Shown here: positions 16,210 to 23,816 of the stretch, piece by piece | Position numbering within the stretch: position 1 is the first letter of the stretch | Layout: each line of letters opens with the position of its first letter | From: Oscillospiraceae bacterium | GTDB lineage: Bacteria > Bacillota > Clostridia > UMGS1840 > HGM11507 | Direction: 5' to 3' | Assembly: GCA_015068665.1 (NCBI GenBank) | Contig: SVKB01000014.1 | Span: 1 to 61,999, forward strand | DNA length: 61,999 nucleotides | Made by a program: the position numbers and the translations under genes | Notes under the pieces: model-generated | The model's database searches: none | Seen by the model: the letters and a program-made list of their open reading frames with translations, nothing else | What the model was told of the DNA's origin: nothing

Positions 16210-16569
16210 TTACTTCGATGATACGTTTGTTTTTTTACAAATAGAAATCAATATTGCTATAATTTCATTAATATCCGGTTCTATACTTCTGAACTCGTTT
16301 TCGTTAAGATATCCCGTTGCCAAAAGTAATTTTAACCAATAATATGTCTCATTAGCCTCTTTTAATGCTATATTCATTTTAGCATTAAAATCCGGTCGGG
16401 TTTGTGCTTTTTGCGCTTCAGAAATATTTGCACCAATGCTTGTTCCGCACCTTACTAATTGTTTTGACAATATAAATTCATTTTTTTCTTTCACTAATAA
16501 TTTATGTAAATTTACAATCTTTACTGCAAAATCAAAACTTTTTATTTCTATTATATTTCCGTCTACCAT
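16210..16569 (-). CDS. Four-helix-bundle protein (S23 / Avd-like), second copy
   Basis: A 119-residue protein with the start taken as ATG 16569 (SD AAGGTGG ten bases upstream; a TTG three codons earlier is closer to the SD). The signature CGTSIGANISEAQKAQTRPDF, one helix longer than its paralogue, is followed by NIALKEANETYYWLKLL. It is clearly homologous to 11661-12011 but quite diverged, so it is not a recent duplicate. AATGCAG heptamer arrays flank it on both sides. There is no reverse transcriptase nearby. Confidence 0.87.
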   Translation of the reverse strand: MVDGNIIEIKSFDFAVKIVNLHKLLVKEKNEFILSKQLVRCGTSIGANISEAQKAQTRPDFNAKMNIALKEANETYYWLKLLLATGYLNENEFRSIEPDINEIIAILISICKKTNVSSK

Positions 16570-16588
16570 AAAACTCAATCCACCTTAT

Positions 16589-16672
16589 TTCTTCATTCTG
16601 AACTCATAATTTTGCATTCTGAATTTTGAATTTTGCATTTTGAATTCTGCATTCTGAATTTTGCATTCTGCA
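16589..16672. repeat. Heptamer array (ATTCTGA/ATTTTGC type) upstream of the four-helix-bundle gene
   Basis: About eleven degenerate 7-bp units on the plus strand (ATTCTGA, ATTTTGC, ATTCTGC), the reverse complement of AATGCAG variants. With 16004-16192 it forms an inverted bracket around the gene at 16210-16569. It runs to the stop codon of the cupin gene. Confidence 0.8.
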
Positions 16673-16673
16673 T

Positions 16674-17360
16674 TTAATTATGTGCTTCATCCATATACTC
16701 CAGCCCTCTTTTATCGAAGATATAGTCAATCCATACATAATGAGCCTTGCCGTCTTCGGGGATATCCACGCCGTGACTGCTTCCCAGGGGGATATGGAAA
16801 AGGGTGTTCTTTTTAAAGGGAACAAGCTCGCCGTCAATTTCCAGATTACAGTCATTATCCTCAAAGGAATAGAAAAGCTGTTCCACAAGCGGATGGTCGT
16901 GAACCCCTACCTTGTCGGGGCCTTCGGTTTCCACACTGCCTATTGCGATATCGGGAAGGATTCGGTGCTTAAGTAAAAATCTGCTTACGGTTTTTTCACT
17001 TTTACAGTCCTCTTTATAAGTAACTGCATCATTATAATTAAGATAATAAGGAAGAAAGGACTTATCCGCCTCATTCATATCCCCTTTTACATTTATTTCA
17101 AGAATAACGCAGGAGGTATCCGCTTTTATTTCAACCCTGTCCTCAGGCAGGAATGCACAAATGCCTCTTTCGTATAATTTAATATTATTAACGGTTACAT
17201 TACCTTTTGAAATAATGAAAATGCGGGAAAAATCCTCTTTTCCTTCAAAATTTCTTATTTCATTATTATCAAGTTTGTATAAAGAGGTTACTACATTAGG
17301 AATTTCACCCTTTAATATTTCACCTTCAAAATTTTCCACATTCATAAATCCGTATTTCAT
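16674..17360 (-). CDS. Bicupin-like protein
   Basis: A 228-residue protein of two beta-barrel halves. The C-terminal half carries a metal-binding cupin motif (GVHDHPLVEQLFYSFED, then HIPLGSSHGV), giving the usual His-x-His, Glu and His ligands. The N-terminal half is a cupin-like fold without these residues. There is no signal peptide, so it is cytosolic. The substrate is unknown. The stop codon abuts a heptamer array. Part of this gene (16907 to about 17164) is duplicated at 19584-19846. The -10 box TATAAT at 17379-17384 probably belongs to its promoter. Confidence 0.8.
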   Translation of the reverse strand: MKYGFMNVENFEGEILKGEIPNVVTSLYKLDNNEIRNFEGKEDFSRIFIISKGNVTVNNIKLYERGICAFLPEDRVEIKADTSCVILEINVKGDMNEADKSFLPYYLNYNDAVTYKEDCKSEKTVSRFLLKHRILPDIAIGSVETEGPDKVGVHDHPLVEQLFYSFEDNDCNLEIDGELVPFKKNTLFHIPLGSSHGVDIPEDGKAHYVWIDYIFDKRGLEYMDEAHN

Positions 17361-17534
17361 AACAAATTCCTCTTTTTTCTATTATATGATTTTGTCGATA
17401 TGCAAGATAAAATTTGTTCAATATTTTTACTATTGTAAAAATTGATGTGTTTTTCGTTTCACTCAAATTAAGTATAAGTCCATTTAATTCCGTTGCGATA
17501 TGATATAAATTCTTTTTTCAACGATAAGTGAATG

Positions 17535-17570
17535 AAGAACCGACAAGCCATTCGGTGTCGGTTCTTTAAA
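17535..17570 (-). terminator. Hairpin downstream of stalk gene copy 1
   Basis: GAACCGACA...TGTCGGTTC stem with a 10-base loop, just after the stop codon. The T tract is weak (TTCTTCATT on the minus strand). The same hairpin recurs at 20011-20046 after copy 2. Confidence 0.6.
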
Positions 17571-17574
17571 TGTA

Positions 17575-19461
17575 CTATTCAAACTTAAATGATGTAAGTA
17601 TATCGTCAAGCTCTTTATTCATAAATTCCGAATCGTACACTTCGTGCACACCAAGCTCACATACATAAAGCTTCGAACCCTTCTGGAATATCACCGCTCT
17701 TGTGTTGACACAGTTGGTATCCTTAACTGTTGAATATCTGAATTCTGCACATCTTAAATTACCTATAGTGCGAATCGTTACTTCACTTGTAATGTCAACA
17801 CCTTCTTTTTTGGCTACTGAGCCTCTCAGTGATTTGGCATAGGCTCTCAGCTCCTGATCAAAACGGCTTTCAAGCGGAGAGTCAACCACGATCAGCGACA
17901 CAGCTGCAGTTCCGCCGTTTCTTGAAAACAGGACAAGACTTCCCACCTTCTGTTCATCGTAGGAATTGGGAACAGTAAGGGTATAGCCCTCATCCCCCTT
18001 ATAGGTAAAGGTTCCCTCATACTCCCCGTCGTTTCTCATAAGAACACCGGTTTTTTCAGGATTTAAGGGTTCAGCCTGAATAGAATTGATTATTTCATCC
18101 ATAATCGGATCGGTATTTATCTTAGGGTCCTTAACACAAATTGCCACATTGTAAACATATTCTCCCACCTGGAAAAAGACATCCCTCACCTTACGGTGAA
18201 CAACCTCACTCTTTACCTCGTAGGTATATTCAAAAGCATCGAAATTTTTATAACCTCTTTTGTTTACATGCTCGTTTATGGTAACTATCTTTTTATTTAT
18301 TCTTTCAGCATTTAAACCGAAGTCCTTTTTCGCAAGTTCTTCGGCAGTACCTACCTGACTTGCAGAATAAATATCCATAACGAAATAGGATTCAGTGTCC
18401 TTCTCATCACTTGACTTGAACATCAGCTCGTTTTCCACTGACGGATCACTGAACTGATAGTAATTTACGGGGATTCTGAAGGAAAGCTTCATATTTTCCG
18501 ATTTATATTCCCTCATATCATTTATTACATTGGAAAGGTCGTGGACATCCACTCCGTCATAAGCATTTGTGAAGGTTGCTATAATATCTCCGATATACTT
18601 TATGCGCTCGGTTGAATCCGCATTTGTGCTTACTAAAATCTCATAGCAGTAAAGCCCACCCTCAATTAAGATGATTTCCATATATCTGTCGGTATTTTTT
18701 GCCTTGAAATGCATGGTTTCGCGGTTTTCATCAAAGGTATCCTTATCCGCCTGAATCAGAGTCATATTGCTCAGGCTTTCCTTAATTTCCTTGAATTTCC
18801 TGTCAAATGAGTAATCCTCATCCTTTTTCTCAATGATTACGCAAAAGCCGTCATCGGTATCATAGGTAAATTCGGTATATGTTCCGTCAAAATCCCTTTC
18901 GCTTACGGTCATTTCTGACGGATTGTCCATAGTCCACTGATAGAAGCTGTCTCCAACCTTTTTAGCTTCTATCCCACCCTGAACGGTAGCTCCTGTTTCT
19001 ACAGCGCCCTTTGTAACAGTTATTCTTGCGGTAGCTTCGTCATAGCCTACGATTGCACCGAAGGTTTCGGATATAAAGCGGAGAGGAACCATTGTTATGC
19101 CGTTTGGTGTAAGCTCCGGAGCTGCAAGAAGAGTCTGGGCTTTTTTATTAACCTCGGCAATGGGGTTGCCTATCTGAAGAATAATTTCAACATTGGGATA
19201 ATTTAAGGTAACGGTTTTGGTTGTACCCTCCCAACCTACAACAGCACCGAAGGCTTCGGTTATAACTCTTAAAGGAACAAGGGTAACACCGGCACCAACA
19301 ACATACGGTTTTTCAACCTTTACACCGTTCCCGTTTATGGTAAGTGTTTCATCACCCACGCAGAAGGATATTTCCACCTTATCGGAATCCGCAAAGGTTA
19401 TAACACTTATACAGGATGCTAAAACTGCAATTAATGTTAAAATACTTATAATTCTTTTCAT
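17575..19461 (-). CDS. Secreted stalk-domain (copper amine oxidase N-like) protein, copy 1
   Basis: A 628-residue exported protein. The signal peptide is MKRIISILTLIAVLASCISV, cleaved after TFA. Residues 35-150 hold two copper-amine-oxidase-N-like units (GVTLVPLRVITEAFGAVVGW and GITMVPLRFISETFGAIVGY), a fold that in Firmicutes works as a surface stalk without copper or oxidase activity. The remaining 470 residues appear as repeated mixed alpha/beta lobes (KLSFRIPVNYYQF, YTLTVPNSYDEQK) recalling PsbP/DUF1795-like modules; this is a resemblance only. It differs from copy 2 by three residues (G/A, E/D, T/A near residue 580). Upstream it has only the chimeric remnant, not intact HtrA. Confidence 0.88.
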   Translation of the reverse strand: MKRIISILTLIAVLASCISVITFADSDKVEISFCVGDETLTINGNGVKVEKPYVVGAGVTLVPLRVITEAFGAVVGWEGTTKTVTLNYPNVEIILQIGNPIAEVNKKAQTLLAAPELTPNGITMVPLRFISETFGAIVGYDEATARITVTKGAVETGATVQGGIEAKKVGDSFYQWTMDNPSEMTVSERDFDGTYTEFTYDTDDGFCVIIEKKDEDYSFDRKFKEIKESLSNMTLIQADKDTFDENRETMHFKAKNTDRYMEIILIEGGLYCYEILVSTNADSTERIKYIGDIIATFTNAYDGVDVHDLSNVINDMREYKSENMKLSFRIPVNYYQFSDPSVENELMFKSSDEKDTESYFVMDIYSASQVGTAEELAKKDFGLNAERINKKIVTINEHVNKRGYKNFDAFEYTYEVKSEVVHRKVRDVFFQVGEYVYNVAICVKDPKINTDPIMDEIINSIQAEPLNPEKTGVLMRNDGEYEGTFTYKGDEGYTLTVPNSYDEQKVGSLVLFSRNGGTAAVSLIVVDSPLESRFDQELRAYAKSLRGSVAKKEGVDITSEVTIRTIGNLRCAEFRYSTVKDTNCVNTRAVIFQKGSKLYVCELGVHEVYDSEFMNKELDDILTSFKFE

Positions 19462-19472
19462 TTTATTTCTCC

Positions 19473-19861
19473 TTACATTTCTATATAAACGGTAATCTCA
19501 GCTCCGTCTTTTATATATGTTATATTGGCACCGACTCCGTTATAGGATGCCTTTATAGCTTCATTCCAGTCTACAATACTGTGGCCCCCTACCTTGTCGG
19601 GGCCTTCGGTTTCCACACTGCCTATTGCGATATCGGTAAGGATTCTGTGCTTAAGTAAAAATCTGTTTACGGTTTTTTCACTTTTGCAGTCCTCCTTATA
19701 GGTAACCGCATCATTATAATTAAGATAATAAGGAAGAAGAGACTTGCCTGCCTCCTTCATATCCCCTTTTACGTTTATTTCAAGAATAACGCAGGAGGTG
19801 TCCGCTTTTATTTCAACCCTGTCCCCGGGCAGAAACGTGCAAATGCCTCTTTTTTCTATTA
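19473..19861 (-). pseudogene. Chimeric remnant: cupin fragment fused to HtrA C terminus
   Basis: The downstream half (19473-19583) is identical in sense to the last codons of the HtrA gene (HSIVDWNEAIKASYNGVGAN). The upstream half matches the cupin gene from 16907 to 17164 (GDRVEIKADTSCVILEINVK). The fusion is in frame and leaves a 141-residue open frame, but its N terminus (MNKFYLAYRQNHIIEK) is translated from the cupin upstream region and has no SD. It lacks the metal-binding cupin motif and the protease domain. I read it as the scar of the duplication, not a gene. Confidence 0.85.
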
Positions 19862-20010
19862 TATGATTTTGTCGATATGCAAGATAAAATTTGTTCAATA
19901 TTTTTACTATTGTAAAAATGATGTGTTTTTCGTTTCACTCAAATTAGGTATAAGTCCATTTAATTCCGTTGCGATATGATATAAATTCTTTTTTCAACGA
20001 TAAGTGAATG

Positions 20011-20046
20011 AAGAACCGACAAGCCATTCGGTGTCGGTTCTTTAGT
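20011..20046 (-). terminator. Hairpin downstream of stalk gene copy 2
   Basis: A duplicate of the 17535-17570 hairpin (GAACCGACA...TGTCGGTTC). If active it would separate copy 1 from the HtrA operon, leaving copy 1 dependent on another promoter. Confidence 0.6.
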
Positions 20047-20051
20047 GCGTA

Positions 20052-21938
20052 TTATTCAAACTTAAATGATGTAAGTATATCATCAAGCTCTTTATTCATA
20101 AATTCCGAATCGTACACTTCGTGCACACCAAGCTCACATACATAAAGCTTCGAGCCCTTCTGGAATATCACCGCTCTTGTGTTGACACAGTTGGTATCCT
20201 TAACTGTTGAATATCTGAATTCTGCGCATCTTAAATTTCCTATAGTGCGAATCGCTACATCACTTGTAATGTCAACACCTTCTTTTTTGGCTACTGAGGC
20301 TCTCAGTGATTTGGCATAGGCTCTCAGCTCCTGATCAAAACGGCTTTCAAGCGGAGAGTCAACCACGATCAGCGACACAGCTGCAGTTCCGCCGTTTCTT
20401 GAAAACAGGACAAGACTTCCCACCTTCTGTTCATCGTAGGAATTGGGAACAGTAAGGGTATAGCCCTCATCCCCCTTATAGGTAAAGGTTCCCTCATACT
20501 CCCCGTCGTTTCTCATAAGAACACCGGTTTTTTCAGGATTTAAGGGTTCAGCCTGAATAGAATTGATTATTTCATCCATAATCGGATCGGTATTTATCTT
20601 AGGGTCCTTAACACAAATTGCCACATTGTAAACATATTCTCCCACCTGGAAAAAGACATCCCTCACCTTACGGTGAACAACCTCACTCTTTACCTCGTAG
20701 GTATATTCAAAAGCATCGAAATTTTTATAACCTCTTTTGTTTACATGCTCGTTTATGGTAACTATCTTTTTATTTATTCTTTCAGCATTTAAACCGAAGT
20801 CCTTTTTCGCAAGTTCTTCGGCAGTACCTACCTGACTTGCAGAATAAATATCCATAACGAAATAGGATTCAGTGTCCTTCTCATCACTTGACTTGAACAT
20901 CAGCTCGTTTTCCACTGACGGATCACTGAACTGATAGTAATTTACGGGGATTCTGAAGGAAAGCTTCATATTTTCCGATTTATATTCCCTCATATCATTT
21001 ATTACATTGGAAAGGTCGTGGACATCCACTCCGTCATAAGCATTTGTGAAGGTTGCTATAATATCTCCGATATACTTTATGCGCTCGGTTGAATCCGCAT
21101 TTGTGCTTACTAAAATCTCATAGCAGTAAAGCCCACCCTCAATTAAGATGATTTCCATATATCTGTCGGTATTTTTTGCCTTGAAATGCATGGTTTCGCG
21201 GTTTTCATCAAAGGTATCCTTATCCGCCTGAATCAGAGTCATATTGCTCAGGCTTTCCTTAATTTCCTTGAATTTCCTGTCAAATGAGTAATCCTCATCC
21301 TTTTTCTCAATGATTACGCAAAAGCCGTCATCGGTATCATAGGTAAATTCGGTATATGTTCCGTCAAAATCCCTTTCGCTTACGGTCATTTCTGACGGAT
21401 TGTCCATAGTCCACTGATAGAAGCTGTCTCCAACCTTTTTAGCTTCTATCCCACCCTGAACGGTAGCTCCTGTTTCTACAGCGCCCTTTGTAACAGTTAT
21501 TCTTGCGGTAGCTTCGTCATAGCCTACGATTGCACCGAAGGTTTCGGATATAAAGCGGAGAGGAACCATTGTTATGCCGTTTGGTGTAAGCTCCGGAGCT
21601 GCAAGAAGAGTCTGGGCTTTTTTATTAACCTCGGCAATGGGGTTGCCTATCTGAAGAATAATTTCAACATTGGGATAATTTAAGGTAACGGTTTTGGTTG
21701 TACCCTCCCAACCTACAACAGCACCGAAGGCTTCGGTTATAACTCTTAAAGGAACAAGGGTAACACCGGCACCAACAACATACGGTTTTTCAACCTTTAC
21801 ACCGTTCCCGTTTATGGTAAGTGTTTCATCACCCACGCAGAAGGATATTTCCACCTTATCGGAATCCGCAAAGGTGATAACACTTATACAGGATGCTAAA
21901 ACCGCAATTAATGTTAAAATACTTATAATTCTTTTCAT
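20052..21938 (-). CDS. Secreted stalk-domain (copper amine oxidase N-like) protein, copy 2
   Basis: 628 residues, with the same signal peptide and domains as copy 1. It starts 11 bp after the HtrA stop with its own SD (AAGGAGAAATAAA), so it is the second gene of an htrA operon. This arrangement is likely ancestral, with copy 1 produced by the duplication. Being co-expressed with a surface serine protease that has the same stalk fold suggests that both act at the cell wall. The function is otherwise unknown. Confidence 0.9.
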   Translation of the reverse strand: MKRIISILTLIAVLASCISVITFADSDKVEISFCVGDETLTINGNGVKVEKPYVVGAGVTLVPLRVITEAFGAVVGWEGTTKTVTLNYPNVEIILQIGNPIAEVNKKAQTLLAAPELTPNGITMVPLRFISETFGAIVGYDEATARITVTKGAVETGATVQGGIEAKKVGDSFYQWTMDNPSEMTVSERDFDGTYTEFTYDTDDGFCVIIEKKDEDYSFDRKFKEIKESLSNMTLIQADKDTFDENRETMHFKAKNTDRYMEIILIEGGLYCYEILVSTNADSTERIKYIGDIIATFTNAYDGVDVHDLSNVINDMREYKSENMKLSFRIPVNYYQFSDPSVENELMFKSSDEKDTESYFVMDIYSASQVGTAEELAKKDFGLNAERINKKIVTINEHVNKRGYKNFDAFEYTYEVKSEVVHRKVRDVFFQVGEYVYNVAICVKDPKINTDPIMDEIINSIQAEPLNPEKTGVLMRNDGEYEGTFTYKGDEGYTLTVPNSYDEQKVGSLVLFSRNGGTAAVSLIVVDSPLESRFDQELRAYAKSLRASVAKKEGVDITSDVAIRTIGNLRCAEFRYSTVKDTNCVNTRAVIFQKGSKLYVCELGVHEVYDSEFMNKELDDILTSFKFE

Positions 21939-21949
21939 TTTATTTCTCC

Positions 21950-23056
21950 TTACATTTCTATATAAACGGTAATCTCAGCTCCGTCTTTTATATATGTTAT
22001 ATTGGCACCGACTCCGTTATATGATGCCTTTATAGCTTCATTCCAGTCTACAATACTGTGAACCTTGTATCCGTTGAAGGCGGTTACGGTATCACCGTTT
22101 TTAAGAACCGTATCGGTTGAGCCCTTAACGGTAAGACCTTTATTTGTAGGAAGTCCGATAGTAGCCTCCCAGCTTTGTGATAAACCGAATTTCGGGGAAG
22201 GTCTTAAGATTTTTCCGTTGGTCTCATACTGCTTTATCACATAATCAACTGTATCAACGGGAATTGCAAACCCGATATTATCTATATTTGCACTGGCATA
22301 CTTGCTTGAATTGATTCCGATAAGCTGCCCCTTCACATTAACCAGAGGTCCTCCCGAGTTACCGGGATTAATTGCCGCATCGGTCTGGATAAGCTTGTAG
22401 TAAGAGCCTTCCAGTCCCACATCTACTCCGCTTACAATTCCTTTGGTAACGGTATTTCTCATAGAAAGAGAAATGGGTGTGCCGATAGCTATGGCAGTTT
22501 TTCCGGAAAGAATGCTTTCCTTTTTTGCAAAGTCTATGGCGGTTAAGCCGATTCTTTCGATTTTTACTATTGCAAGATCGGCGTCTTCATCAGAAAACAG
22601 CACATTACCCGGATACAGCTCACCTGTGCTTAATACAACGGTCAGGTTTTTTATATCCTTTACCACATGAGCATTCGTGATAATATATCCGTTTGTTTTA
22701 TATATAACGCCTGTGCCGTGGGCAGTTGGATTTGAATAAGCTCCCGCACCCGAACCTGCATAGTTACCGATAATAGTTACAACGCTCGGGCTCACATTGG
22801 CAACAATCTGAGAAACTGCATCATCCTCTGAAAATTCAACCGAAGCGCTTTTGGAATTCTGATCCCAGGAAACCTCGGCACCCATAGCCTCGCTTACTGC
22901 TCTTAAAGGAATATATGTGCGGTCACCGATAAGAACTCCGTTTGAAGAAATTCTTGTTCCGTTAACATATACTCTTATAATATCCTCTGCCACAACAGAC
23001 AGAGAAAAAAGCAGAACAAGGGCAATTAATATGTATATTACCTTCTTATTTTTCAT
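21950..23056 (-). CDS. HtrA/DegP-like serine protease with N-terminal stalk domain
   Basis: About 368 residues from ATG 23056, five bases after GGAGG (a TTG at 23068 overlaps the SD). The signal peptide or N-terminal anchor is KKVIYILIALVLLFSLSVVA. Then comes one copper-amine-oxidase-N-like unit (YIPLRAVSEAMGAEVSWD), then a trypsin-fold domain with His in GYIITNAHVVKD, Asp in EDADLAIVKI and Ser in INPGNSGGPLVN. A short C-terminal PDZ-like part follows (TVKGSTDTVLKNGDTVTAFNG). HtrA proteins degrade misfolded exported proteins. The stalk between the export signal and the protease is unusual. Confidence 0.92.
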   Translation of the reverse strand: MKNKKVIYILIALVLLFSLSVVAEDIIRVYVNGTRISSNGVLIGDRTYIPLRAVSEAMGAEVSWDQNSKSASVEFSEDDAVSQIVANVSPSVVTIIGNYAGSGAGAYSNPTAHGTGVIYKTNGYIITNAHVVKDIKNLTVVLSTGELYPGNVLFSDEDADLAIVKIERIGLTAIDFAKKESILSGKTAIAIGTPISLSMRNTVTKGIVSGVDVGLEGSYYKLIQTDAAINPGNSGGPLVNVKGQLIGINSSKYASANIDNIGFAIPVDTVDYVIKQYETNGKILRPSPKFGLSQSWEATIGLPTNKGLTVKGSTDTVLKNGDTVTAFNGYKVHSIVDWNEAIKASYNGVGANITYIKDGAEITVYIEM

Positions 23057-23087
23057 CTTTACCTCCAAATAAACTTATTATGAGTTC

Positions 23088-23116
23088 ATTATACTATAAA
23101 GAAGAGAAAAAATCAA
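23088..23116 (-). promoter_or_regulatory. htrA operon promoter
   Basis: -35 TTGATT (23111-23116), 17 bp, -10 TATAAT (23088-23093), about 30 bp ahead of the SD. No operator palindrome is evident. Confidence 0.75.
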
Positions 23117-23137
23117 CTGTTACAGGATATTAAAATT

Positions 23138-23303
23138 GCTCGATATGTGCTTCGCACTCTTACGGCAACGAAAAAGAACGGATGAGGTATAAAATATAAA
23201 TCCCTACGGGATTTTCGATATGTTTTGCTGAAGCAAAACTCGATATGTGCTTCGCGCTCGATATGTTCCTTCGGAACTCGATATGTTGCCTGACGGCAAC
23301 GAG
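23138..23303. repeat. CGATATG-linked hairpin array, canonical order
   Basis: After a partial unit (CGATATGTGCTTCGCAC) the canonical series follows: AAATCCCTACGGGATTT, TTTTGCTGAAGCAAAA, TGCTTCGCG, TTCCTTCGGAA and TTGCCTGACGGCAA, with CTCGATATG linkers. Loops differ from other copies (CTGAAG versus CTAAAG or CCAAGG) while stems stay paired. Confidence 0.85.
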
Positions 23304-23307
23304 AATA

Positions 23308-23390
23308 CAACCCTTCCACCATCTTCGATGGTCCCCCTTCCCTTACACAGGGAAGGCTTTTGAGCGGATGATATCCGCCCCTACCGAATG
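23308..23390. repeat. Diverged CCTCC-type hairpin module
   Basis: CCTTCCACCATCTTCGATGG then TCCCCCTTCCC-ttacacA-GGGAAGG and GAGCGG...CCGCCCC. The plan matches 7061-7112 (a pyrimidine block, a small palindrome, CCCCC, then a second palindrome) with different stem sequences. Confidence 0.6.
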
Positions 23391-23442
23391 TGATTGGTAT
23401 CATAACCTATAAAAGCGTATAAAAAAGATGCAGATTTGAACT

Positions 23443-23475
23443 AAAAAAGGCACTAAACGAAAGTCGTTTAGTGCC
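23443..23475 (-). terminator. Terminator of the candidate small RNA
   Basis: On the minus strand GGCACTAAACGA-ctt-TCGTTTAGTGCC followed by T6: a 12-bp perfect stem. Confidence 0.9.
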
Positions 23476-23640
23476 CGTAAGCCCGCAGGCAAGGATGAAC
23501 CAAGAACCACCTGAATCGGCCTGACATTTAAAAAATGAAGTTCTTCTTTGTTGTCGGTTTGCGGCATACTGAGTATCGCCTTAACCTTCCGCCTTGAACA
23601 ACTCCATTTTTTATGATGTCAGGTTCTTAAGAATTTTTGC
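23443..23640 (-). ncRNA. Candidate small RNA, rod-like, ~190 nt, with terminator
   Basis: Minus strand, no reading frame. The 5' AAGAACCTGACAT pairs with ATGTCAGG and, across an 11-nt bulge, GGTTCTT. An inner stem (ATGGAGTTGTTC with GAACTTCAT) leads to an asymmetric loop AAGGCGGAA / GACAACAAAGAA, capped by GGTT-aaGGC-ATACT..AGTAT-GCC-AACC. A perfect terminator closes it. Length and rod shape resemble 6S RNA, but the terminal stem is short and I cannot confirm the family. The same loop recurs at 23835-24002. Confidence 0.5.
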
Positions 23641-23739
23641 CCTTAAAATTTATTGATAGTACAAGACGAAAACTCCGGAAAATATTAAATATTTCCGGAG
23701 TTTTTAACGATGGAATATCTTAAATTTTATGGGCAAAAA
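23634..23739. repeat. Nested inverted repeats around a strong hairpin
   Basis: Outer arms TTTTTGCCCTTAAAATTTA (23634-23652) and TAAATTTTATGGGCAAAAA (23721-23739) pair with one mismatch. Inside is a second hairpin, AAAACTCCGGAAA...TTTCCGGAGTTTT (23669-23705), which looks like a terminator in both directions. There is no gene between them. Confidence 0.7.
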
Positions 23740-23816
23740 CCGATTGATGTGGTTTTTGTTTCATCCCAGATACGTCAAGGGTTTTTTAGGTTAAATATGC
23801 GCTTTTTTTACGCTTT

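Larger units (their letters stand above)
16907..19583. repeat. Tandem duplication, copy 1 (cupin part + stalk gene + HtrA 3' end)
   Basis: Direct repeat of 19584-22060. It runs from inside the cupin gene through the 628-aa gene into the last ~110 bp of an HtrA reading frame. Copy 1 keeps a 205-bp cupin segment (about 17164-17369) that copy 2 lost between two CCTCTT motifs. The copy1/copy2 junction joins HtrA to cupin at a shared GTGAACC. Confidence 0.93.
19584..22060. repeat. Tandem duplication, copy 2
   Basis: Second copy of the unit described at 16907-19583, shorter by 205 bp. It runs from the cupin fragment through the second stalk gene into the intact HtrA gene. The coding copies are offset by exactly 2477 bp and differ at only a handful of bases, so the event is recent or homogenised by gene conversion. 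Confidence 0.93.

Noticed and set aside
15931-16342. Long open frames on both strands over the AATGCAG array
   Set aside because: A 7-bp repeat without stops is open in all frames; the peptides are pure repetition and have no SD.
11661-16569. Diversity-generating retroelement
   Set aside because: Avd-like proteins are present but there is no reverse transcriptase, template repeat or variable target gene in the window.
19473-19898. A 141-codon frame as a real gene
   Set aside because: Its two halves are copies of the cupin gene and the HtrA C terminus joined at the duplication junction, without an SD.
17575-23056. Copper-containing amine oxidases
   Set aside because: Only the N-terminal stalk-like unit is present; the catalytic domain with its topaquinone tyrosine and copper histidines is missing.
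23443-23640. Firm assignment as 6S RNA
   Set aside because: The shape is suggestive, but the terminal stem is too short, the loop recurs in a mobile-like element, and no family-specific sequence was recognised.
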